Source: Marinomonas balearica (GTDB lineage: Bacteria; Pseudomonadota; Gammaproteobacteria; Pseudomonadales; Marinomonadaceae). From it: 64,000 bases of DNA. Within the stretch, counting starts at the first letter, position 1. The number at the start of each line of letters is the position of its first letter. Below are positions 54,163 to 63,175 of this stretch, in pieces. The stretch lies in assembly GCF_004362145.1 (NCBI RefSeq), contig NZ_SNXC01000015.1:1-64000 (forward strand), given 5' to 3'. The position numbers and the translations under genes were made by a program. The notes beneath the pieces are model-generated. The model was not told the origin of the DNA and ran no database searches. It saw only the letters and a list, made by a program, of their open reading frames with translations.

Positions 54163-54207
54163 TCTACTAAGGTGCTTTCTACTGAGGCGCTCTCTATTAA
54201 GACCCTT
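54163..54207. repeat. Three 15-base imperfect tandem repeats
   Basis: TCTACTAAGGTGCTT, TCTACTGAGGCGCTC and TCTATTAAGACCCTT follow each other directly. They lie in the 300-base gap between the divergent DASS transporter and lipoprotein genes. I see no other structure in the gap, which must hold both promoters. Confidence 0.6.
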
Positions 54208-54423
54208 TGAGAAGCCGCTTATTCAAAGTACTGGTGAGACTGTATCGGAATTGTTTATGTCGCAACGTGATCTTAATCAAGGGTAAGTATTAAGATATTG
54301 GCGAATTGAGTGTGAGAAAACCTTAGAATCCCTTCCCAAAGCCACTATACTCTTAGACCAAAGGCATACATAGAAAGTGCCACTAGCATTGTAATTAATG
54401 TCGCGACCACTAAGGGATGTGTT

Positions 54424-54939
54424 ATGAAGACCAAATTCGTTTTATCCTGCTTGCTGGCTGTTTTTTTGACAGCTTGTTCATATCAACCGTATAAAGATAA
54501 ATCAACGCAAATACGTATACCTGTGTTCAGTGCATGGTATGAAGGAAAAGAAGTATTTTATATAACGACTGATGTATCCGATAAAGCAATGGCGAAACAA
54601 ATGAAAGCAAACTATGCACCGCGTTTGCGAGACGCCATTCCTCGTTACCCTAAACCGCCTCAAGTAAAAACCGCGTTAGAGCGTGTTTATGGTTTCCCCG
54701 GCGGAGAGCAACGCAACGTGTTTCCTTCTGCACCGTGGCCGGTTGGCCCTGAAAGTACGGACGAGCAGTACTCACCACTCTGGCTTATGTATTGGGTAAA
54801 ATGGGTTGATTCTTCTAAGGCTTATGAATTGAAATCGGAAGGCGATATTTATGCCGCTGAGCGAAAAGGGCTTGTAACGATCGAGCGTACGCGCATTGTG
54901 GTGAATTGTCCTGTGGTACCGAACCCCGACGAACCTTAG
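54424..54939 (+). CDS. Predicted lipoprotein of unknown function
   Basis: 171 residues. Signal peptide MKTKFVLSCLLAVFLTAC with lipobox LTAC (Cys about 18). Mature part has VFYITTDVSDKAMAKQMKANYAPRLRDAIP and a Pro/Trp-rich middle (APWPVGPE, YSPLWLMYWVKWVD), ending in IERTRIVVNCPVVPNP. The ITTDVSDKAMA segment recalls domains of unknown function in other envelope proteins. No partner is evident; an alpha/beta hydrolase gene follows after about 125 bases. AAGGGA precedes the ATG. Confidence 0.75.
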   Translation: MKTKFVLSCLLAVFLTACSYQPYKDKSTQIRIPVFSAWYEGKEVFYITTDVSDKAMAKQMKANYAPRLRDAIPRYPKPPQVKTALERVYGFPGGEQRNVFPSAPWPVGPESTDEQYSPLWLMYWVKWVDSSKAYELKSEGDIYAAERKGLVTIERTRIVVNCPVVPNPDEP

Positions 54940-55064
54940 AACTTTTCCGCTAAAATGTCCTAAAACGCGATTGAGAACGGCCTGAATCCTATTTCAGGTC
55001 GTCCGTTCCTGGTTTTCCTTCCAATATTGTTGCGACTCATCGATTAATGACCTTTGGAGCAACA

Positions 55065-56117
55065 ATGCACACAGTTATAAAAATATTCTTATCTGGGCTG
55101 ATTACGAGCCTACTGATCTCGTCCGCGATAGCCGATAACGTTGGCTTGACGCATACCCCCGTTTATTCTGACTCTACGCGACCGTTGGACGCAACGATAT
55201 GGTACGCCACAGAACAGAGTGAGCCGCAGTCTAAGATCGCAGACAATATTGTGTTCAAAGGGACGTATGCGGTTAAAAATGCGGCTCCGAAATTAGATCG
55301 CTACCCTCTCGTATTACTTTCTCATGGTTATCACGGAAACTGGCGTAATCTAAATTGGTTGGCGACCCGCTTGGTGCAACAAGGCTATTTGGTCGCGGCA
55401 GTAGACCATCCGGGAACCTCAAGTTTTCGACACGATAAAATCGATGCAGAACAATGGTGGGAGCGACCAGTAGACATCTCTCGTTTGTTGACTTGGTTAC
55501 AAAAAGAAAGTGATTGGCAAGCAAGCATAGACGACTCTAACATCAGCGTTATTGGTCACTCTTTGGGCGGCTGGACTGTTATGTTATTGGCTGGGGCGAC
55601 AGTAGATTACGCATCGATGCGTCAATATCACGATAAGCATCCAAGTCCTCTTGTAGAAAGCGTGAGTGAGGAAATGAGATTTGACATAGCGAAGCCCCTC
55701 AATCGTGTTTTGACAGACCGTCGCATTCAATCGTTTGTGAGCCTTGATTTGGGGGGAGCACATTCGTTTTCTGACGAAAGTTTAGAGCAAATTAATAGGT
55801 CTGTTTTAGTTCTGAGTGCGGGTATTGATATTGGGGCTCTTTCGGTTGAAGGTGGTGCTATTGATTATTTGTCTGAGGACAAGGAGTCTGGGCACATTGC
55901 GAGAAAATTACCACGTGACTCAGTGCAATATAAAGTCTACCCCGAGGCAACACATTTTAGCTTTGTGCAGCTATGTAAGCCGAATGCCTACCAGATATTA
56001 GAAGAGGAACTCTCTGGAGACGGCATAATCTGTTTGGATGGAACAATTAAAACGCGCGAACAAATGCACGATGCAATTTATCGCGACGTCAGTGTGTTTT
56101 TAACCTCACGCCGATAA
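55065..56117 (+). CDS. Secreted alpha/beta hydrolase, PAF-acetylhydrolase/dienelactone type
   Basis: 350 residues from the ATG at 55065 (GGAG before it; the ATG at 55047 has none). Signal peptide (cut after about SSAIA). Hydrolase core: YPLVLLSHGYHGNWRNLNWLATRLVQQGYLVAAVDHPG (oxyanion strand), nucleophile elbow VIGHSLGGW and a late His in EATHFSF. Likely a periplasmic esterase or lipase-like enzyme. It ends inside the convergent AraC gene (40 bp overlap). Confidence 0.82.
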   Translation: MHTVIKIFLSGLITSLLISSAIADNVGLTHTPVYSDSTRPLDATIWYATEQSEPQSKIADNIVFKGTYAVKNAAPKLDRYPLVLLSHGYHGNWRNLNWLATRLVQQGYLVAAVDHPGTSSFRHDKIDAEQWWERPVDISRLLTWLQKESDWQASIDDSNISVIGHSLGGWTVMLLAGATVDYASMRQYHDKHPSPLVESVSEEMRFDIAKPLNRVLTDRRIQSFVSLDLGGAHSFSDESLEQINRSVLVLSAGIDIGALSVEGGAIDYLSEDKESGHIARKLPRDSVQYKVYPEATHFSFVQLCKPNAYQILEEELSGDGIICLDGTIKTREQMHDAIYRDVSVFLTSRR

Positions 56118-57172
56118 GCGCTTGGTGTTCGTTCCACCACCCGAGAAAACTCTCGGTTAAAGTTCGATTTCGTCTGAAACCCGGAATTTAAATACACCTG
56201 AGTAATCGTATCGTCTGTATCAAGGAGAAGTGCTTGAGCATGGGCGATACGATATTCATTAATGACCTGTGATACGTTTCTTTGGTGTATCAAGTTAATG
56301 GCTGCGGAAATTTGTCTAGCAGGAATACACACCTTTCTAGCCAAACGATCCAGTGTGAGGTCGGGATCCAAATAAACTTGTCTGTCTTTCATATAGCGAT
56401 CGATATTTTCGACAATGGCATTGGCTTCTTCCTCTGAGAGCGAGTTACTGTTTGCGTCTGCCTTTGTGGCTTTTTCTTTTAATGTCACCGTGGCAGAGCT
56501 TTCTTCACTTATCGGCGCTAGCTCTTCAGTGTCATCATGACTGGAATCGGAGTGAATACTCACACTGATTCTTACGACTGAAATGGCTAAAAGTGGCAGG
56601 ATGAGAGCGTGTCCAAATGTGAGTATGAGCATGGAATGTCGACCGTCAAATACAGCGAAATCGACAGCAAAAGCCCCGTCTATCATAGCGGACAACAGCA
56701 GCATTATTCCGGCGGCTCTTTCTGCTTTTATTGCATTAGGAATGTCGCCAAGACGAACGTGTGTCGGGATATTTTCTTGTTTTATGGACAGTCTAAGCAA
56801 TGCAATTCCATATACGGCATAAAGAGTCGTTAGAATCGGATCGAGAGGCGGTCGCCAAAATGGGTAGGTGAACGACGCGACAAACAGAAAAACGGGTGGA
56901 ACAAAGTGCCAGTAGCTAAAGCCTGTTTTACGGTGTGCGCGTGCAAAACAATACCACGCTGTCGCAGGAATAAGTGACGCCAAAATAGGCTGTAGAAACC
57001 TAAATAAAGTGATGTCTGTCGACCATCGCAGACCAACAATAGTCGTGGTCAGTGCACACAAGGTCAGAAATAAAAATGCAGGGCGTTCATCTTTCTCATC
57101 CCTGAAATACATCACCATTGCCAATATAGAAAGTAACAGAGCGACGACAAATGGAAGCGGAATAGCGATCAT
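56078..57172 (-). CDS. Membrane-anchored AraC family regulator
   Basis: 364 residues. The N-terminal half has about seven hydrophobic helices (to about 210), followed by a Ser/Glu/Lys linker and a C-terminal AraC double helix-turn-helix (LDRLARKVCIPARQISAAINLIHQRNVSQVINEYRIAHAQALL, IYLN-type DVGF-like element SGFQTKSNFNREFSRV). Such proteins sense a membrane or periplasmic cue. It converges on the hydrolase gene. The target is unknown; the divergent 193-residue gene upstream is one possibility. Confidence 0.85.
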   Translation of the reverse strand: MIAIPLPFVVALLLSILAMVMYFRDEKDERPAFLFLTLCALTTTIVGLRWSTDITLFRFLQPILASLIPATAWYCFARAHRKTGFSYWHFVPPVFLFVASFTYPFWRPPLDPILTTLYAVYGIALLRLSIKQENIPTHVRLGDIPNAIKAERAAGIMLLLSAMIDGAFAVDFAVFDGRHSMLILTFGHALILPLLAISVVRISVSIHSDSSHDDTEELAPISEESSATVTLKEKATKADANSNSLSEEEANAIVENIDRYMKDRQVYLDPDLTLDRLARKVCIPARQISAAINLIHQRNVSQVINEYRIAHAQALLLDTDDTITQVYLNSGFQTKSNFNREFSRVVERTPSAYRREVKNTLTSR

Positions 57173-57357
57173 AACGTGTCCTTCGTAATAAATGAGTGCG
57201 AAGCGTGTCTTATATCGTGATCTAAAACGTCCTCAATCGTGCATAAGGACGTATTTTAGTGCATTTAGTCACATTCTAGCCTCATTGAAATGGAGTTAGT
57301 AGCAGCCCAATGCGATTGGTCAAAATAGGTTGATGCTCCACAAAATGAGGTAACAGC

Positions 57358-57939
57358 ATGCAACATTATTCTTTCAATATCGAATGTCTAGAAACAATGT
57401 CCGACAGGACAAAGAAGCAAAGCACAACATTGAGTGTGGTGCGGTCTCGTCTATTGTCTGCAATCATGATCGTACTATCGATGTTGAGTCTCCCAGCGAG
57501 TTCCTCAGGAACCGTTAAAATGCCCTTCGCGATTCCAGAAGATGCATTGGGCGTGGTTTCTATTAAGTCTCCGACAGTGGGTTCTTTACTGTATTTAAGG
57601 GGGCTGGCCGGAAAAGGGGATTTTGTCCGAAAAGACAGCAGTTTTCTGTGCTACCGAAGCACAATAAGAATTGCTGCGGGCGACTTTAACGGAGAAGGAA
57701 TCTCAATCCGTGGTGCTGAGCCAATAGTGTTGGTTGTTTACGATGAGGGTGCCGTCGAGAAATTACGACAAGGTGATGAAATTGTCAGTGAAGACTATGA
57801 GGTTTCAGTTGTTGGGCAACCTCATGGTGATATGGAGATTATATCCGGTCTAAGCCTGTCTCACGGGTTTGTGTTGAATCCGGGAGAATGGTCTCTGTCG
57901 TCATTGCTTGGTATTAACGAAGATCCGGTCGGCTGTTGA
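57358..57939 (+). CDS. Secreted protein of unknown function
   Basis: 193 residues. A basic N-terminus is followed by a hydrophobic stretch (AIMIVLSMLSLPASSSG), i.e. a late signal peptide or anchor. The rest has beta-like, acidic segments (GISIRGAEPIVLVVYDEG, DEIVSEDYEVSVVGQPHG) and a C-terminal cysteine pair is absent. GAGG eight bases before the ATG. It is divergent from the membrane AraC gene. No family recognised. A terminator follows. Confidence 0.65.
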   Translation: MQHYSFNIECLETMSDRTKKQSTTLSVVRSRLLSAIMIVLSMLSLPASSSGTVKMPFAIPEDALGVVSIKSPTVGSLLYLRGLAGKGDFVRKDSSFLCYRSTIRIAAGDFNGEGISIRGAEPIVLVVYDEGAVEKLRQGDEIVSEDYEVSVVGQPHGDMEIISGLSLSHGFVLNPGEWSLSSLLGINEDPVGC

Positions 57940-57975
57940 GGTTGGCTAGAACGATAACATTAGCTGTAATTACGC

Positions 57976-58006
57976 AAAGCGATGAGCGTTAACTCATCGC
58001 TTTTTT
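57976..58006. terminator. Terminator after the secreted protein gene
   Basis: AAAGCGATGAG and CTCATCGCTTT form an 11-base stem around CGTTAA, followed by a T-run. Ends the rightward gene and faces the convergent membrane protein gene. Confidence 0.88.
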
Positions 58007-58010
58007 CACA

Positions 58011-58688
58011 TTAATCTTCGGAATAACTGAATATGCGATAGATAAAAATAGTCATAATTATCGTAACAATTTCAGCGACGACCATATACAGAAAATGGGT
58101 TAGGTATTTCAGTGCTGGCAGCAGTTCGATAATGAAGGATTCAATTTCACTTAACGCAATATTGGATACAAACATCGCGACATAGGCGATAAGAATGATT
58201 TTGAAATAGCCCTTCGTTTTTTGCCAGCTCGCTTTTAACGCAGACACAGCATCCATATTGCTGAGCACAACATAGTAGGCCGACAACGAGAAACGCACCA
58301 TTAAAATGATACCGGGGACAATAAACAGCATCAGTCCTGATGTGATGGCTAAACCACCGAGTAAATACACCATCACAATGGGGAAGATTTTACTCATGCC
58401 AATCAGCAAGCTGTTTTTGATGCTGGGCGTTCCGCGACGAACGGAAGCGACATAGGAAATGGCGAGTGCGCTGAATAAAAAACCAACAATGGTTGAAACC
58501 AATATGGGCAACATGAGTGACTCTGCCGTCATACTGTCTTCTGAGGCGCTAATGTCACTTGAAATACCACCAAGCAATGCAATTTCTATTACGTAGTAGA
58601 CAACGCTCATAAAGACCGAAAGCAGCAAAAAGTCTTTTTGGTGTTTCTTAAACAGGTATAGAGCGTCGTCTAATGTTGCCTTTAGCAT
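58011..58688 (-). CDS. Multi-pass membrane protein, YciC/UPF0259-like
   Basis: 225 residues from the ATG at 58688 (GGA upstream); earlier ATGs lack a ribosome site. About six hydrophobic helices, with a family-like middle: LMLFIVPGIILMVRFSLSAYYVVLSNMDAVSALKASWQKTKGYF. This LVRFSLSxYxVVL...ALxxSWxxTKG pattern occurs in the YciC/UPF0259 group and similar proteins of unknown function. Convergent with the secreted protein gene. Role unknown. Confidence 0.68.
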   Translation of the reverse strand: MLKATLDDALYLFKKHQKDFLLLSVFMSVVYYVIEIALLGGISSDISASEDSMTAESLMLPILVSTIVGFLFSALAISYVASVRRGTPSIKNSLLIGMSKIFPIVMVYLLGGLAITSGLMLFIVPGIILMVRFSLSAYYVVLSNMDAVSALKASWQKTKGYFKIILIAYVAMFVSNIALSEIESFIIELLPALKYLTHFLYMVVAEIVTIIMTIFIYRIFSYSED

Positions 58689-58778
58689 TATTGAATCCAT
58701 AAGCAGAGAAAAACGAGAGAGTAGCAACCCTATTCATTGCTGTAAATCCTCTCGATACCGACTTTGTGATGAAACACT

Positions 58779-59645
58779 TTAAGAAATTAGAAAATTTTCA
58801 ACACCGCCGTCGTGTTCAAGGACTTCATCGCCTGTTCGGTCCTTTAAGTTAACGCCAGACAATTTCTTAGTGCGCGCTTCTGTCAGTAAATACAGAGTTT
58901 TATAACTCGCATCAGAGTAGCTTAGGCCTGCCATACGAATATTTGAGATGCAGTTTCGATACGCGTCGGTCAAACCCGTTTTAGGCGCCCATGTTAAGTA
59001 CAAGCCCATACTGTCGGGTGAACTTAACCCCGGTCTTTCTCCTACCAGCACAACAACACATTTTGCATTAAGCAATTCACCAATATGGTCGCCGATGGCA
59101 ACTCGACCTTGTTCGACAACACACAACGGAGCAATGTTCCAAGGTTCTGCTTGAGAGGTTAACTGAGGCACTAGGGTGCTCAAGAACGGCGTGATATTTT
59201 CTTCAATGGCAAAGGCAGACAACCCATCGACGATGGCAAAGGCAAGATCGTATTCTTCATTCGTGTTCGAACGGTATTGTGTAAGCTGTTCGACGGAGCG
59301 CTCGTCTAACATGCGGCCGTAATCAGGGCGTTGTAAGTACTCAGGTCGATCGCTAGCCTTACTGTGAAGCTTGAGGACAGTATTGCTTGGGTTCCACGCT
59401 TGAGCTTCTAAATGTTTGATGAGCTCGTCTGAGTTAAGTGGCGTATGGACGGCATCTTGGGCTTTTGCGTGAGCAAGTTGGAAGCTCATTAAGTGTTTGG
59501 TTGGCACGCTCACCCCTGCACGACCAAGGCCGATGCGCGCGTCTGTAAAGGAGCGCAGACGTTCCCACGGGTTTTCTACGACTGCGTCTTCAATCGGATG
59601 GCGGGGAAAGTTACTCTGTGTTTCTTCAGAAAATTCTTTGCTCAT
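58779..59645 (-). CDS. eutC: Ethanolamine ammonia-lyase, small subunit
   Basis: 288 residues. EutC features: FTDARIGLGRAGVSVPTKHLMSFQLAHAKAQDAVH at the start, DLAFAIVDGLSAFAI and GDHIGELLNAKCVVVLVGERPGLSSPDSMGLYLTWAP, which forms the adenosylcobalamin-side surface. With EutB it converts ethanolamine to acetaldehyde and ammonia using coenzyme B12. It starts nine bases after the eutB stop. No shell genes (eutK, eutL, eutM, eutN, eutS) are visible, so this is a non-compartmented route. Confidence 0.95.
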   Translation of the reverse strand: MSKEFSEETQSNFPRHPIEDAVVENPWERLRSFTDARIGLGRAGVSVPTKHLMSFQLAHAKAQDAVHTPLNSDELIKHLEAQAWNPSNTVLKLHSKASDRPEYLQRPDYGRMLDERSVEQLTQYRSNTNEEYDLAFAIVDGLSAFAIEENITPFLSTLVPQLTSQAEPWNIAPLCVVEQGRVAIGDHIGELLNAKCVVVLVGERPGLSSPDSMGLYLTWAPKTGLTDAYRNCISNIRMAGLSYSDASYKTLYLLTEARTKKLSGVNLKDRTGDEVLEHDGGVENFLIS

Positions 59646-59654
59646 CTTTTTATC

Positions 59655-61067
59655 CTAATGTCTTCCGATCAAACGATTAAGTGACTGATGGAACGCATCG
59701 GGCACTTGATGGTTCAGCGTAAAGTGATCGTTATTTTGGAATATCTCAACTTTTTTGAGCCATTCGTTGAATTCAGGTGCGGGCTTTAAACCGAGAGCTC
59801 GACGCGCATACAACGCATCATGAAAAGAGGTTGTTTGATAGTTGAGCATGATGTCATCAGAGCCCGGTATTCCCATAATAAAGGTACAACCAGCGACGCC
59901 TAATAACGTAAGCAAGTTGTCCATATCATTTTGGTCTGCGTCCGCATGGTTGGTGTAGCAAACATCGCATCCCATCGGTACGCCGAGGAGCTTGGCGCAA
60001 AAATGGTCTTCAAGACCGGCACGGATGATTTCTTTTCCGTCGTAGAGGTATTCTGGCCCGATAAAGCCAACAACGGTATTTACCAATAACGGATTAAATT
60101 TTCGAGCAACCGCGTATGCACGCGTTTCGCAGGTTTGCTGGTCAACGTTATGATGAGCATTGGCGGATAAAGAGCTTCCCTGACCGGTTTCAAAGTACAT
60201 AACATTGTTGCCGACCGTACCGCGATTGAGAGAAAGTGCCGCATCGTGCGCTTCTGCAAGGGTGTTTAGGTTAAACCCAAAACTGTCATTGGTGGCTTGT
60301 GTCCCACCAATGGATTGAAACACCAAATCCACAGGCGCGCCTTGTTCAATGGCTTCGATCGTATTTGTTACGTGGGTTAAGACACACGACTGGGTTGGGA
60401 TTTCATATTGATCAATGACGTCCCCCATCATTTTGATAAGACGACACGCTTGAGCCACGTTATCTGTCGCGGGGTTTATCCCAATAACCGCATCACCGTT
60501 GGCATAGAGAAGGCCATCTAGCATGCTGGCTGCGATGCCTGTTAAGTCGTCAGTCGGATGATTCGGTTGTAAGCGCGTCGATAGATGTCCGGGGAGGCCA
60601 ATGGTGTTGCGAAACGCCGTAGTAACGTGACATTTTTTGGCTACCAAAATGAGATCTTGATTGCGCATGATCTTGCTAACAGCAGCCGCCATTTCCGGTG
60701 TAACACCCGCACGGATTTGTTTGAGTACAGCGGGGCTTGCTAAGTCACTGAGAAGCCAATCACGAAATCCGCCGACCGTTAAATGAGAAATAGGGGAAAA
60801 CGCTTCTTTGCTGTGTTCATCAATAATCAGGCGTGTGATTTCATCGTCTTCATATGGGATGAGCAAGTCTTCAAGAAACTGCTTTAGTGGTACATCGGCC
60901 AATGTCATTTGAGCAATAGCGCGTTCTTCTGCGTTATCTGCCGCGACACCTGCTAATCGGTCTCCAGAGCGTGCAGGCGTTGCTTTTGCCATTAACTCTT
61001 TGAGATCTCTAAAACCGAATGTCTTTTCACCGACTGTATGGCGAAACTGAAAAGAAGGTGTGCTCAT
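59655..61067 (-). CDS. eutB: Ethanolamine ammonia-lyase, large subunit
   Basis: 470 residues (E. coli EutB 453). TIM-barrel subunit holding substrate and radical chemistry. Conserved blocks: ERAIAQMTLADVPLKQFLEDLLIPYEDDEITRLI, VTTAFRNTIGLPGHLSTRLQPNHP, DLTGIAASMLDGLLYANGDAVIGINPATDN and FYFETGQGSSLSANAHHNVDQQT-type segments. Operon with eutC. The ammonia product fits with the nearby ammonium transporter gene. EutA reactivase and aldehyde dehydrogenase genes are not in the window. Confidence 0.96.
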   Translation of the reverse strand: MSTPSFQFRHTVGEKTFGFRDLKELMAKATPARSGDRLAGVAADNAEERAIAQMTLADVPLKQFLEDLLIPYEDDEITRLIIDEHSKEAFSPISHLTVGGFRDWLLSDLASPAVLKQIRAGVTPEMAAAVSKIMRNQDLILVAKKCHVTTAFRNTIGLPGHLSTRLQPNHPTDDLTGIAASMLDGLLYANGDAVIGINPATDNVAQACRLIKMMGDVIDQYEIPTQSCVLTHVTNTIEAIEQGAPVDLVFQSIGGTQATNDSFGFNLNTLAEAHDAALSLNRGTVGNNVMYFETGQGSSLSANAHHNVDQQTCETRAYAVARKFNPLLVNTVVGFIGPEYLYDGKEIIRAGLEDHFCAKLLGVPMGCDVCYTNHADADQNDMDNLLTLLGVAGCTFIMGIPGSDDIMLNYQTTSFHDALYARRALGLKPAPEFNEWLKKVEIFQNNDHFTLNHQVPDAFHQSLNRLIGRH

Positions 61068-61287
61068 AGCCGAGTCTCTGTTTTCTCTATTTAATTAATA
61101 TTAAAGGAAATAATGGGAATCTGTATATCGAGTGGTGGTAGATGCTCAATATGTTTACTTATTACATATAAATTGTGTTTTTTCACCTGTTTTTATTGCA
61201 TCTTTGCCGAAGTAAGTTGTTTGTTTTACGGGGTTTTGTCTATCAAAAATGCTGTGAACTAAAAGTGAAACGATATGAGCTTAAGTG

Positions 61288-61323
61288 AAAAAACGCTCTC
61301 CCACTTAGGGAGGTGGGAGAGCG
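61288..61323 (-). terminator. Terminator of the amt operon
   Basis: Read leftwards, CGCTCTCCCAC and GTGGGAGAGCG form an 11-base stem around eight bases, then a run of six Ts. It separates the microprotein/amt unit from eutB. Confidence 0.92.
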
Positions 61324-61336
61324 CGAGCACTATTTA

Positions 61337-61501
61337 TTATTTGTACTCTTCAAACGCCTTGTCTTCGTGCTTTTTGATCGTAGAGATTAAGCCCGCTACG
61401 ATCGCCGCTGCGCCAATGCTGAATAGAACAAGAGCAAGCGGGTTGTCAGCAAATGTGAAGTAAGCTGATACGTTTTCCCATGAAGTAATAGATGTACCCA
61501 T
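61337..61501 (-). CDS. 54-residue membrane microprotein coupled to amt
   Basis: Starts ATG at 61501, two bases after the amt stop, with AAGGAG inside the last amt codons, so it is translationally coupled. The translation MGTSITSWENVSAYFTFADN then PLALVLFSIGAAAIVAGLIS forms one membrane helix, followed by the charged tail TIKKHEDKAFEEYK. The tail would be cytoplasmic if the N-terminus is outside. It may be a small subunit or regulator of the transporter. No family recognised, and no GlnK is present. Codon usage is like amt. The terminator lies 14 bases beyond the stop. Confidence 0.8.
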   Translation of the reverse strand: MGTSITSWENVSAYFTFADNPLALVLFSIGAAAIVAGLISTIKKHEDKAFEEYK

Positions 61502-61503
61502 GA

Positions 61504-62847
61504 TTAAGCTCCTTGAGTTTCTAAGCTAGTTTTAGCTGGAACGTCAGTTTCTGGGTAAGGTTTCGCCAGAATCTCAACTTCGTCGATACCAATGTCTTCG
61601 GCTTTATCTGGAACACGTAGCATGTCCGCTTTCTTAAGCGCGTAAGAGATTAGGTAACCTGGTAGGAAGCCAACAACTGCCATAACCAGAGCAGAAACAG
61701 TTTGTCCGTATAGAGAGATCTCTGGGTTGCCGTCTACGTTTGGCGTACCACCGGCGAATACACCGACTAGGATAACCGCAACGAAGCCAACAAAACCGTG
61801 AACCGTAACTGCGCCAACAGCGTCGTCGATTCCTGCTTTTTCAAGAGTTTGTGCCGCTTTAACAGCAATGAAGCCCATCGTTGTCGCAATGATGAAAGCA
61901 AGACCTGGATCGTAAAGATCAAGACCAGCAGCAACCGAGATGATGCCACATAGACCGCCAGACATCGTCCAGAAAGGATCGCGGCTAGCAATGTAACAAC
62001 CGATCACACCACCTGCGAAGCCCATTAGTGTATTGAACGCGAATGCAGATAGGTTTGTAGGAGTGTTGTAAATTGTCGTCCAACCTGTTTCACCACCGTT
62101 AAAGATGATACAGCCGCCTAGGAATCCGAAGAAACCGAAGATGATCATCATAAGGCCGATAAGTGTCATTGGTAGGTTATGAGGTGGAATCGCTTGAGCG
62201 ATGCCATTGATGAACTTGCCTTTACGTGCGCCAAGGTTCATTAGAACACCTAGAGTGAAGAAACCAGCGACAGCGTGAACAACACCGGATGCACCTACAT
62301 CGTGGTAACCCAGTTCAGTCAACAACCAACCGTCTGGATGCCAGCCCCAAGCACCTGCAAGAATCCAAACCGCGCTACCTAGAACAACAGTAAGAATCAA
62401 GAAAGCACTGACGCGGATACGCTCGATAACGGCACCGGAAAGGATCGAACCCGTTGTCGCGCCGAACAATGCGAATGCAGCCCAGAAGATACCTGTGCCC
62501 ATGTCTTGTACGTCTGGCCCCATGCTTTGCGCCCAAGGAAGAGCAGCAGATGCTTCAGCAGGAATAAGACCACCTGGGAATGCGTTGTAAATCCACCAGC
62601 CGAACAGGTAGAACGTCGGAATAATAACCGCAAGGGCTAATACGTTTTTAATGCCTGCTGCTAGCGCGTTTTTACTGCGCGACGCTCCCATTTCGTAAGC
62701 AAGGAACCCTGCATGGATCATAACCATGATGGCAGTACACCACCAGTAAAACACTTCGACATTCATCGATTGATGCATTTCGAATACTGCCTGCTGCGCA
62801 TCGAGCGCGGCTTGCAAGGATTCGAGCGTTGGAGTTTCTGTGCTCAT
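61504..62847 (-). CDS. amt: Ammonium transporter Amt
   Basis: 447 residues, eleven helices after a short polar N-terminus (about 30 residues). Family motifs: VFYWWCTAIMVMIHAGFLAYEMG at the start, FWAAFALFGATTGSILSGAVIERIR, the pore region DVGASGVVHAVAGFFTLG (His pair) and GCIIFNGGETGW. It admits ammonium. AGAGGG precedes the ATG at 62847. The C-terminal tail is short and acidic. Located between eutR and eutBC, with the microprotein gene downstream. Confidence 0.94.
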   Translation of the reverse strand: MSTETPTLESLQAALDAQQAVFEMHQSMNVEVFYWWCTAIMVMIHAGFLAYEMGASRSKNALAAGIKNVLALAVIIPTFYLFGWWIYNAFPGGLIPAEASAALPWAQSMGPDVQDMGTGIFWAAFALFGATTGSILSGAVIERIRVSAFLILTVVLGSAVWILAGAWGWHPDGWLLTELGYHDVGASGVVHAVAGFFTLGVLMNLGARKGKFINGIAQAIPPHNLPMTLIGLMMIIFGFFGFLGGCIIFNGGETGWTTIYNTPTNLSAFAFNTLMGFAGGVIGCYIASRDPFWTMSGGLCGIISVAAGLDLYDPGLAFIIATTMGFIAVKAAQTLEKAGIDDAVGAVTVHGFVGFVAVILVGVFAGGTPNVDGNPEISLYGQTVSALVMAVVGFLPGYLISYALKKADMLRVPDKAEDIGIDEVEILAKPYPETDVPAKTSLETQGA

Positions 62848-63175
62848 TTGGATGCCCTCTTGAGATTGATTAATCTGTTTTCATTTTGTGATTGTTATAT
62901 ACAGCTAGCGAGATGCGCTAAGTGCAAAAAATGTTGTCTAACAGAAGTAATTTTCTGATTCCTTCAGCATTTACTTTCATTTTTATGACCAGCTGTATTT
63001 ACCGTTTCCTCGGCACATCTTTTGCTGGTCTATATTCGTTAGTAATAGTAAGACGGTCATTCAGTTTTTAGTTATCGAAAAATGGCAAAAATTAAATTCA
63101 TTACATATCAATGATTTAAATATTTTCCGATAACTTGCATTGCACTATTTTGATATATATGGGGGAGCGATCAGC
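62848..63175. promoter_or_regulatory. Divergent control region between amt and eutR-like genes
   Basis: This 328-base AT-rich gap must carry the promoters of leftward amt and rightward eutR. The clearest element is the sigma-54-like sequence listed separately. No riboswitch was recognised, including no cobalamin type. Confidence 0.5.
63010..63027 (+). promoter_or_regulatory. Candidate sigma-54 promoter facing the eutR-like gene
   Basis: TCGGCACATCTTTTGCTG has GG and GC with ten bases between and the TTGC -12 form. It points to the eutR-like gene, giving a leader of about 140 bases. The -26 base is C instead of T. No enhancer binding site is proven. Confidence 0.35.

Noticed and set aside
61275-61463. 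Rightward ORF of 62 codons
   Set aside because: It lies antisense to the amt microprotein and its terminator, without a ribosome site or family match.
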